Origin: Mogibacterium sp.
GTDB lineage: Bacteria; Bacillota; Clostridia; Peptostreptococcales; Anaerovoracaceae
Length of the DNA stretch: 58,388 nt
Direction: 5' to 3'
NCBI GenBank assembly: GCA_017431685.1
Contig: JAFRKO010000048.1
Coordinates: forward strand, 1 to 58,388
Of the stretch, positions 52,415 to 58,388 are shown piece after piece. A program made the translations under genes and the position numbers. Positions within the stretch are counted from its first letter, which is position 1. Each line of letters opens with the position of its first letter. Below the pieces are notes generated by a model, which did not search any database, was not told the origin of the DNA, and worked only from the letters and a program-made list of their open reading frames with translations.

Positions 52415-53794
52415 ATGATACACGATAATGCTTGGACAACATACAGCGCTGATGATCTTAAGAAACTCGAAGATCTGAGCGCTGATTATATTGAGTTTTT
52501 GAACAACGGCAAAACTGAGCGCGAATGTGCAGCACAGCTTGTCGCAATGGCAAAGGGGAAGGGATACAGAGATTTAGCTGATGTCATCGCCAATGATGAA
52601 AAATTGTCAAGTGGCGATAAGGTGTACGCGGTAAACATGGACAAGATGGTGATGCTGCTCAACATCGGTGAGGATATCATTAATAATGGAATGAATATTC
52701 TGGGTGCTCATATCGATTCTCCAAGACTCGATATCAAGCAGAATCCTTTGTATGAGAGCGATGAGCTCGCATACCTTGATACACACTATTATGGCGGAGT
52801 CAAAAAATATCAGTATGTAACTATGCCGCTGGCTCTTCATGGTGTGGTAGTAAAACCTGATGGAACAAAAATCACGATCAACATCGGCGAAAAGGAAGAT
52901 GACCCTGTATTTATTATCAGCGATATCCTTATACATCTTTCAGCGGATCAGATGAAAAAGACCGTCGCGGAAGCAGTTCCGGGCGAAAATCTTGATATAC
53001 TCATAGGAAGCAGGCCGCTGAAGGGTGAAGAGAAGGATGCCGTTAAGGCAGCTGTACTCAAGATCCTCAAGGACGAGTATGACATCGATGAGGACGATTT
53101 CGTATCTGCCGAGATCGAAGCAGTTCCTGCAGGAAAGGCAAGGGAAGCAGGCTTTGACCGCTCCATGATAGTAGGTTATGGACATGACGACAGATGCTGC
53201 GCATATCCGTCCGCAGCTGCAATGTTTGACGTTGACGCTCCAAAGACAACTTCGTGCGGACTTTTTGTAGACAAGGAAGAGATCGGCAGTGTAGGTGCGA
53301 CCGGCATGGAATCACATTTCTTTGAGGACATGATGAGAGAAGTGCTCGACAGGATGGGAATATACAGTGAACTCAATCTTGTCAGATGCTTAAGAAACAG
53401 CCGCATGCTCAGCTCAGATGTAAGTGCGGCTTATGATCCGCTTTTCGCAGACAGATTCGAGAAAAAGAATTCTGCTAAGTTCGGACATGGCCTTGCTTTC
53501 AACAAGTATACAGGAGCAAGGGGAAAGTCCGGCGCAAACGATGCAAACGCTGAATATCTTGCCATGATAAGACAGATGCTCGACAAGCACGATGTAGTTT
53601 ATCAGACTGCAGAGCTCGGCAAGGTAGATGCAGGCGGCGGCGGAACGATCGCTTATATTCTGTCACTGTACGGGATGCAGGTCGTTGACTGCGGCGTAGC
53701 CATTCTGTCTATGCATGCTCCTTGGGAGACATTGAGCAAGAGTGACCTGTATGAAGCCTACAAGGGCTATAAAGCGTTCCTGATAGAAGGATAA
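52415..53794 (+). CDS. M18 family aminopeptidase
   Basis: 459 residues, metallo-aminopeptidase related to aspartyl aminopeptidase and Lap4. Metal-binding and catalytic regions: GAHIDSPRLDIKQNPLYE, YGHDDRCCAYPSA, FVDKEEIGSVGATGMES, and near the end MHAPWETLSKSDLYEAYKGY. The length is typical for the clostridial form. It probably recycles peptides in the cytosol for fermentation. ACGGAGGA precedes the ATG. Confidence 0.94.
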   Translation: MIHDNAWTTYSADDLKKLEDLSADYIEFLNNGKTERECAAQLVAMAKGKGYRDLADVIANDEKLSSGDKVYAVNMDKMVMLLNIGEDIINNGMNILGAHIDSPRLDIKQNPLYESDELAYLDTHYYGGVKKYQYVTMPLALHGVVVKPDGTKITINIGEKEDDPVFIISDILIHLSADQMKKTVAEAVPGENLDILIGSRPLKGEEKDAVKAAVLKILKDEYDIDEDDFVSAEIEAVPAGKAREAGFDRSMIVGYGHDDRCCAYPSAAAMFDVDAPKTTSCGLFVDKEEIGSVGATGMESHFFEDMMREVLDRMGIYSELNLVRCLRNSRMLSSDVSAAYDPLFADRFEKKNSAKFGHGLAFNKYTGARGKSGANDANAEYLAMIRQMLDKHDVVYQTAELGKVDAGGGGTIAYILSLYGMQVVDCGVAILSMHAPWETLSKSDLYEAYKGYKAFLIEG

Positions 53795-53800
53795 TAAAAC

Positions 53801-54256
53801 GTGTTTAAAGCTGCAATTATTACATTCCTGATGGCTATGGTGCCGGTAATAGAACTGAGAGGTGCGATCCCCTATGGGGTTATCGCAGGTCTTAGCGTAC
53901 CTGCAGCGTTCATCATAGCGGTGATCGGCAATCTGGTACCTATTCCTGTACTGGTGGTTTTCACACGCAAGGTGTTTGAGTGGCTGAGAACGATAAGTAC
54001 GGGACTCGACAGGTTAGTCAGCAGGCTTGAGGCTAAGGCTGAGAAGAACAAAGAAGTAGTTCTGAAATACCAGTTCTGGGGACTCGTGCTGCTGGTTGCG
54101 ATACCGCTTCCCGGCACGGGAGCATGGACGGGAGCACTGGTAGCTGCAATGATGGATATGAGACTGAAGAGGGCAATGCCGGCAATAATACTGGGAGTGC
54201 TGATTGCCGGAGTCATCGTGACTACAGTCACATATGGAGCAGGCGCACTGTTCTGA
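53801..54256 (+). CDS. COG2426-type small membrane protein
   Basis: 151 residues, three to four membrane helices. The N-terminal MVPVIELRGAIPYGVIAGL and the C-terminal AIPLPGTGAWTGALVAAMM segments are typical of the COG2426/putative small multidrug export family; true export function has not been shown for it. The start is GTG at 53801 (6 bases after the M18 stop), with AGAAGGA upstream, so it is coupled to the peptidase. A bidirectional terminator follows. Confidence 0.85.
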   Translation: MFKAAIITFLMAMVPVIELRGAIPYGVIAGLSVPAAFIIAVIGNLVPIPVLVVFTRKVFEWLRTISTGLDRLVSRLEAKAEKNKEVVLKYQFWGLVLLVAIPLPGTGAWTGALVAAMMDMRLKRAMPAIILGVLIAGVIVTTVTYGAGALF

Positions 54257-54275
54257 TCCCGCAACACACAAAATA

Positions 54276-54326
54276 AAAATGCCTGACGACACCGGTGTAT
54301 TTGCCGCGTGTCGCCAGGCATTTTAA
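54276..54326. terminator. Bidirectional terminator
   Basis: 17-base arms with one mismatch: AAAATGCCTG-A-CGACAC (54276-54292) and GTGTCG-C-CAGGCATTTT (54308-54324). It serves both the COG2426 gene and proC. Confidence 0.88.
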
Positions 54327-54342
54327 GTTGTGCTGTTTTGTG

Positions 54343-55140
54343 CTATTTCTTACCGAGCTCTCTGCTGCGCTCGGTCGCTTTGACTACTGTATCGATAAAT
54401 GCCCCGCGGACACCGTGCTCTTCAAGAGTTCTGATACCAACGATGGTATTACCTCCCGGTGAACACACCTGATCTTTCAGATAATCCGGATGCTCACCGG
54501 TCTCAAGGACCATTTTGGCCGCGCCCATTACAGTCTGGGCTGCCAGCTTCATGGCGGTCTTACGCGGAAGACCTTCTGCGACACCTCCATCGGCAAGTGC
54601 TTCTATAACTATGTAAATATAAGCAGGGCCGGCGCCGGAGAGTCCGCAGGCTGTATCAATGAGGTGTTCCGGCATCCATTCAACTATGCCGAGCGACTCT
54701 AAAATCTTCTGAGCAAATTCTTTTTCTTCTTCCGTGAAATCAGTGTCGGAATCAAGCGCAAAAGCACCTGCGCCTACCAGGGCAGGGGTGTTTGGCATGA
54801 TCCTGAGAAGCCTGAAGCTGCCACCTGTCATCTCGCGGATGGTCTCTGTTGTAAGACCGGCCATGATAGAGATCATCGCCTTGCCATCCATAGAATTACC
54901 GAGTTCTTTAAGAGCAGACTCTGCATACTGCGGCTTTACTGCTACCTGAAGAATATCTACAGCTTCACCAAGCTCCCTGTTGCTGCTGACAATATTGCAG
55001 CCCATGGCTTTGAATTTGTCAGTTATTGCCTTTGAAAAATCAGAAACATAAACGTCTTTCGGATCAATGACACCCTCTTTGACTGCTCCTGATATTATTG
55101 CGCCTCCCATTGCACCTGCACCAAGAAATCCTATTTTCAT
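54343..55140 (-). CDS. proC: Pyrroline-5-carboxylate reductase
   Basis: 265 residues. Reduces pyrroline-5-carboxylate to proline with NAD(P)H. The Rossmann motif GFLGAGAMGGAIISG is at the N-terminus, MPNTPALVGAG in the middle, and the signature SGAGPAYIYIVIEALADGG with VCSPGGNTIVGI toward the C-terminus. I use ATG 55140, 8 bases after TTGGAGGCA, not the ATG at 55155. It stands alone. In an organism that ferments amino acids, it may serve proline supply or the ornithine-proline route. Confidence 0.95.
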   Translation of the reverse strand: MKIGFLGAGAMGGAIISGAVKEGVIDPKDVYVSDFSKAITDKFKAMGCNIVSSNRELGEAVDILQVAVKPQYAESALKELGNSMDGKAMISIMAGLTTETIREMTGGSFRLLRIMPNTPALVGAGAFALDSDTDFTEEEKEFAQKILESLGIVEWMPEHLIDTACGLSGAGPAYIYIVIEALADGGVAEGLPRKTAMKLAAQTVMGAAKMVLETGEHPDYLKDQVCSPGGNTIVGIRTLEEHGVRGAFIDTVVKATERSRELGKK

Positions 55141-55319
55141 AATGATTGCCTCCAAATAATATTAATACATAGTTATTGTAACATTCATTACCCATGCATT
55201 ATCAAGTTATTTAATAAACTAATCGAGGCAATATTTACAAACAGATGTTCAAGTGTTATTATTTACGGGTAAAACACACTTTTTAAACAGAAGGCCGTAA
55301 ATTACGGGGATACAAGCAG

Positions 55320-56150
55320 ATGAAAAAAGATTTTCCTAAGATCGGTCCTACGGTTACCATGTTCGTACCGTATGACTGTAATAATGCATGTCCGTTTTGC
55401 GTAAACAAAAAAGAGTATAGAGATACATCCGGATTCGATCTTCAGAGATGCTACAGGTCGCTGGACCTTATGAACAGAATATTCCCGCATAACGATATAG
55501 TTCTCACGGGCGGGGAACCTCTTGCGGAACTCGAAGCGCTTCAGGACATCCTCGATCATATTGAAGAAGGACATCATATCTATATCAATACCACCATGCC
55601 GGTCGGAGAAGGTCAGACCATTGAAGACGTTGCAGCAGTGCTCAACAAGTATGCAGACCGCATCAGCTGCATCAATGTATCCAGGCATCTTAAGCATTAT
55701 GTAAAAGAATGTCCGGATGAAATATTTGATCTTCTCAAGTTCAGAACCAGGATCAACTGCGTGGTGTTTGAAGATGCGAAAGACCCTGAAACAAAAGAGA
55801 AGCTGATCAGATTCCTTGACAGGTTCAAGGGGCACGAAATACAGCTGAGAGCAAACTACTCTTTCCTGACGCTTGAGAACGTATTCGACACAGAAAACGA
55901 CAATCTTTTTAAACTTATTTCAGAGATATGTGAGTATAAGTATTCCCTTGAAAAGGAGAGATTCAGAACAGGATTTGTGTTTGAACGTGACGGCAGCAAA
56001 ATCACATACCACAAGACATTACCATTCGCCAAGGTAAACGGAATCGTCGGCGATATCATAATCAGACAGACTGGCCGCATTTATGACGACTGGAACGAAT
56101 ACGGCCATGAGCTGAATATCAATGATCTGGTGGATCACCAGTACAAATAG
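55320..56150 (+). CDS. Radical SAM domain protein
   Basis: 276 residues. The radical SAM [4Fe-4S] motif is CNNACPFC (C-x3-C-x2-C, residues ~20-27), followed by the SAM-contact LTGGEPLAE (~60). No C-terminal auxiliary-cluster cysteines are clear. The C-terminal region is beta-rich (TGFVFERDGSKITYHKTLPF) and not assignable. The substrate is unknown. It is 12 bases upstream of lexA, so both are probably cotranscribed, which is an unusual pairing. No clear ribosome-binding site precedes the ATG beyond ACGGGGAT. Confidence 0.8.
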   Translation: MKKDFPKIGPTVTMFVPYDCNNACPFCVNKKEYRDTSGFDLQRCYRSLDLMNRIFPHNDIVLTGGEPLAELEALQDILDHIEEGHHIYINTTMPVGEGQTIEDVAAVLNKYADRISCINVSRHLKHYVKECPDEIFDLLKFRTRINCVVFEDAKDPETKEKLIRFLDRFKGHEIQLRANYSFLTLENVFDTENDNLFKLISEICEYKYSLEKERFRTGFVFERDGSKITYHKTLPFAKVNGIVGDIIIRQTGRIYDDWNEYGHELNINDLVDHQYK

Positions 56151-56162
56151 CGGAGGAGAGCC

Positions 56163-56795
56163 ATGAAAAAGAGTGAACAGCGTCAGAACGACATCCTCGC
56201 ATTTATGAAGAAGACCATCGCCGCCAAGGGCTATTCGCCTACTGTCAGAGAAATCTGCGCAGCACTCGAGATCAAGTCAACATCTACAGTGCACAGCGAC
56301 ATCAAAGCACTCGAAGATAAGGGCCTTGTCAGAAAAGATCCGGCGAAGCCGAGAACAGTGCTGCCTGTAGAAAACGAATATATTAAGGCCGCCGAGGTAT
56401 CATATGATACTGTGGCACTTCCGGTCGTTGGCAGGGTCGCTGCCGGCGAGCCGATACTGGCAGAACAGAATATCGTAGATGAAATGCCTATACCGGCACG
56501 CTTTGTAGGAGCAGGTACAAATTTCATTCTTACAGTGCATGGAGACAGCATGGTGAATGTAGGTATCAATGACGGTGACTATCTGATCGTACAGGAAGCT
56601 CATGAAGCATCCAACGGTGAGATCGTTGTAGCCCTTGTGAATGATGATTACGAGACTGGAGCTACAGTAAAAAGATTCTATAAAGAGGCTGATCACATAA
56701 GGCTTCAGCCTGAAAACGACTACATGGACCCGATAATTGCCAGAGATGTAACAGTAGTCGGAAAGGTGAAAGGCGTTTTCAGATACTTCAACTGA
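56163..56795 (+). CDS. lexA: LexA repressor
   Basis: 210 residues. SOS repressor that cleaves itself when RecA is activated. The winged-helix N-terminus has GYSPTVREICAALEIKSTST. The cleavage site Ala94-Gly95 (GRVAAGEP) and the Ser129 (HGDSM) / Lys170 (ATVKRF) dyad are all present, so it should be functional. GGAGGAG precedes the ATG. I do not see a clear SOS box (GAAC-N4-GTTC) in front of lexA or the radical SAM gene. Confidence 0.95.
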   Translation: MKKSEQRQNDILAFMKKTIAAKGYSPTVREICAALEIKSTSTVHSDIKALEDKGLVRKDPAKPRTVLPVENEYIKAAEVSYDTVALPVVGRVAAGEPILAEQNIVDEMPIPARFVGAGTNFILTVHGDSMVNVGINDGDYLIVQEAHEASNGEIVVALVNDDYETGATVKRFYKEADHIRLQPENDYMDPIIARDVTVVGKVKGVFRYFN

Positions 56796-56802
56796 TATAG
56801 TC

Positions 56803-56862
56803 AAAAACAGTCCGGTTATCCGGACTGTTTCATTCCATCGTACAACCAATTTTTGTACGATG
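56803..56862 (+). terminator. Terminator after lexA and second hairpin
   Basis: ACAGTCCGG (56807-56815) / CCGGACTGT (56820-56828) with A residues before and TT after. A second stem CATCGTACAA / TTGTACGATG follows at about 56837-56862. Confidence 0.75.
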
Positions 56863-56902
56863 TTTCAAGGCGGGCATTTGAGTTATCCTCATCAGCCCGC
56901 TG

Positions 56903-57496
56903 TTATATTGCGCACAAATGCTGCATATAAGGCTTCAGAGCTTCTTCAATGCGGTAGAATGGAAGACCTACCACATTCTCGTAATCACCATCTATATGGT
57001 CAATATAACGGCCAAAATAACCTTGAATGGCATAAGATCCTGCCTTGTCATAAGGTTCTGTCTGTGAGATATAGTTTCGTATATCCTCATCAGAATAATT
57101 GATACAATGTACTGTTGTCACATCATTGAGTACAGTTTCAGCCCCGCTGTTTATGTCAATGAGGCAAATGCCAGTGACTACATAGTGGAAGGTGCCGCGT
57201 ATCTTATCAAGCATACGGAATGCATCTTCAGCGTCGATTGGCTTGCCCATTATCTCGTCCTTCCAGACAATGGTGTCTGCGCCGATAATAAGATGCCCGT
57301 CATACTGCGGATCGTCTTTCACGGCTTCGTAGCATGAGCGTGCTTTCTGCGAAGCAAGTTCTTCAACAGCTGCGTTCATACCGATGTTATCCGGCAGATG
57401 TTCATCGGTATCCTGAGGAAGCACGATAGGATCAATACCGTGCTTATTAAGAATCTCCAGACGTCTTGGTGACGCCGATGCAAGAATTATGTGCAT
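56903..57496 (-). CDS. maf: Maf family nucleotide pyrophosphatase
   Basis: 197 residues. Hydrolyses nucleoside triphosphates, probably dTTP/UTP or modified pyrimidines (house-cleaning). The family motif ILASASPRRLEIL is at the N-terminus, followed by ADTIVWKDEIMGKP and the AGSYAIQGYFGRYIDHIDGDYENVVGLP segment (in parts). YhdE/YceF subgroup choice is uncertain. It is convergent with lexA. Confidence 0.93.
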   Translation of the reverse strand: MHIILASASPRRLEILNKHGIDPIVLPQDTDEHLPDNIGMNAAVEELASQKARSCYEAVKDDPQYDGHLIIGADTIVWKDEIMGKPIDAEDAFRMLDKIRGTFHYVVTGICLIDINSGAETVLNDVTTVHCINYSDEDIRNYISQTEPYDKAGSYAIQGYFGRYIDHIDGDYENVVGLPFYRIEEALKPYMQHLCAI

Positions 57497-57544
57497 AGTA
57501 AGTGCTCCTGTGATTTTATCTTATGAAATTGTAGCATTTTTGTG

Positions 57545-57573
57545 TTGACAAGACACTACGCCGTGCATATAAT
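57545..57573 (+). promoter_or_regulatory. Consensus promoter of the infC operon
   Basis: TTGACA (57545-57550), 17 bases, TATAAT (57568-57573): a full match to the vegetative sigma consensus. It drives the translation factor/ribosomal protein operon. Confidence 0.9.
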
Positions 57574-57579
57574 TATCGA

Positions 57580-57743
57580 GGTCAAAGCAGAAGTTATCCG
57601 CTTCTCGCCTTACAGACTAGCGTTGGTAGGGCCACATAAGATAAGATAGTATTTCTTATTTGCGGATGCTTGTGCGTCCGCAAATTTTTAGTTTACGGAC
57701 ATTACGGATTCAGGTGCACGTTGAGAAAGAGAGGGACAGAACC
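57580..57743 (+). promoter_or_regulatory. infC leader with attenuator
   Basis: About 165 bases of leader. It contains a terminator-type hairpin, TTTGCGGA (57659-57666) / TCCGCAAA (57677-57684) followed by TTTTT (57685-57689). Firmicute infC-rpmI-rplT leaders are controlled by L20 binding and attenuation; this arrangement fits that L20 leader. The start of infC follows about 55 bases later with GAGAGGG. Confidence 0.75.
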
Positions 57744-58280
57744 ATTAGCGCCAGAGATAATAAAAAGAATCAGACTCAGATCAATGAAGAGATAAGGGCA
57801 GATGAGGTCCGTCTTATTGATGAGAACGGTCAGATGCGCGGTATCGTCAGCATCGACGAAGCGCTTAGGCTTGCTGAAGAAGCAGATCTTGATCTGGTAA
57901 ATATCTCGCCTAACGCAGAACCGCCGGTATGTAAGATTCTCGACTTCGGCAAGTATCGCTACGAGCAGCAGAAGAAGGAGAAGAATGCCAAGAAGAATCA
58001 GCATGTGACAGAAATAAAAGAGATCAGGCTGAGCGCTTCCATCGAAGACCATGATGTAGAGGTCAAGGCTAAGGCGGCTACAAAGTTTCTGCAGGACGGA
58101 GACAAAGTAAAGGTATCACTTAGATTCCGCGGCAGGGAACGCGACTATACGCAGCTCGGTTTCGACGCAATGAAGAAGTTTGCCGATATGGTAGCTGATT
58201 ATGGCGTCATTGAAAAAGAGCCTAAGATGGAAGGCAGAAGAATGAATATGTTCCTTGCACCTAAGAAAGACAAAAAATAA
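57744..58280 (+). CDS. infC: Translation initiation factor IF-3
   Basis: 178 residues. Prevents subunit joining and checks start codon pairing. It begins at the AUU codon 57744, 5 bases after GAGAGGGACAG, giving ISARDNKKNQTQINEEIRAD. The AUU start is a known conserved feature that lets IF-3 limit its own translation; there is no ATG in this part of the frame. The N-terminal domain (VRLIDENGQMRGIVSIDEAL), linker, and C-terminal domain (KVKVSLRFRGRERDYTQLG) are complete. Confidence 0.96.
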   Translation: MSARDNKKNQTQINEEIRADEVRLIDENGQMRGIVSIDEALRLAEEADLDLVNISPNAEPPVCKILDFGKYRYEQQKKEKNAKKNQHVTEIKEIRLSASIEDHDVEVKAKAATKFLQDGDKVKVSLRFRGRERDYTQLGFDAMKKFADMVADYGVIEKEPKMEGRRMNMFLAPKKDKK

Positions 58281-58306
58281 GATCAATATACAGGAGGATA
58301 ACCCAA

Positions 58307-58388
58307 ATGGCTAAGAACAAAATGAAGTCACACAGAGGCGCTATGAAGCGTCTGCACGTTACAGGCTCCGGCAAGGTCAAGAGAAACA
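58307..58388 (+). CDS. rpmI: 50S ribosomal protein L35 (partial, cut by window end)
   Basis: The first 27 residues read MAKNKMKSHRGAMKRLHVTG and continue to the window edge, matching L35. AGGAGGATAA precedes the ATG, 27 bases after infC. rplT (L20) is expected next. Confidence 0.94.
   Translation, partial: MAKNKMKSHRGAMKRLHVTGSGKVKRN

Noticed and set aside
1-58388. CRISPR arrays, rRNA genes, prophage or complete insertion sequences
   Set aside because: I looked for regularly spaced repeats, rRNA segments, transposase, integrase and phage structural genes and found none.

Overview
The window is chromosomal DNA from a strictly anaerobic, amino-acid-fermenting Clostridia-type Firmicute. The supporting signs are strong AGGAGG ribosome-binding sites, glycine and betaine reductase selenoprotein operons with their own tRNA-Sec, a trimeric [FeFe] hydrogenase, NfnAB, a membrane pyrophosphatase, pyruvate phosphate dikinase, and an infC gene with an AUU start. 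A member of Family XIII (Anaerovoracaceae: Mogibacterium or Eubacterium relatives) would fit. That placement is inference from gene content.

Layout. (1) 1-5640: a cluster of short palindromes at the left edge; a Na+/Pi cotransporter on the minus strand; an Rrf2 regulator-nifS-nifU iron-sulfur operon with a clear operator in its promoter; and an RDD-family membrane protein with an unusual C-terminal extension. (2) 5657-16640: a PyrK-like protein that has lost most cluster ligands; the NAD(P)HX repair enzyme; rpsU-yqeY-phoH-ybeY-era-recO-DUF4342-glyS, a conserved Firmicute housekeeping run; then pyruvate phosphate dikinase. (3) 17180-34730: the Stickland reductase region. A promoter and a glycine riboswitch lead into grdX-grdE-grdB. 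An accessory block follows, with three mutually paralogous DUF3841-like genes and a TetR regulator. Then come a betaine-type grdI-grdH pair, a BCCT transporter, grdA, trxB, trxA, grdC, grdD, selC (tRNA-Sec) and nfnAB. Three genes (grdB, grdH, grdA) are read through an in-frame UGA as selenocysteine. (4) 35093-47544: H+/Na+ pyrophosphatase, an epimerase plus acyltransferase pair, Kup, aldose epimerase, Pgi, an M24 aminopeptidase and an S66 peptidase. (5) 47938-52100: the HydC-HydB-HydA bifurcating hydrogenase. (6) 52415-58388: an M18 aminopeptidase, a small membrane protein, ProC, a radical SAM protein, LexA, Maf, and the start of the infC-rpmI operon with a leader attenuator.

How it fits together. 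Betaine enters through the BCCT carrier. Glycine and betaine are activated by their substrate-specific protein B (GrdE/GrdB or GrdI/GrdH), and the carboxymethyl group moves to selenoprotein GrdA. GrdC/GrdD then release acetyl phosphate, and TrxB/TrxA re-reduce GrdA with NADPH. NfnAB and the hydrogenase interconvert NADH, NADPH, ferredoxin and H2, while pyrophosphatase and PPDK use pyrophosphate as an energy currency. selC sits at the end of the reductase genes; selA, selB and selD are not in the window.

Main oddities: a stop codon that removes the last residues of GrdA although the homologous C-terminal codons continue in frame; absence of the Asn-Cys processing site in the betaine GrdI; 42 nt of identity around the UGA of the two protein B genes; long hairpins without U-tracts between the reductase genes; the DUF3841-like trio; and the structured stretches at 13-133 and 52118-52244.
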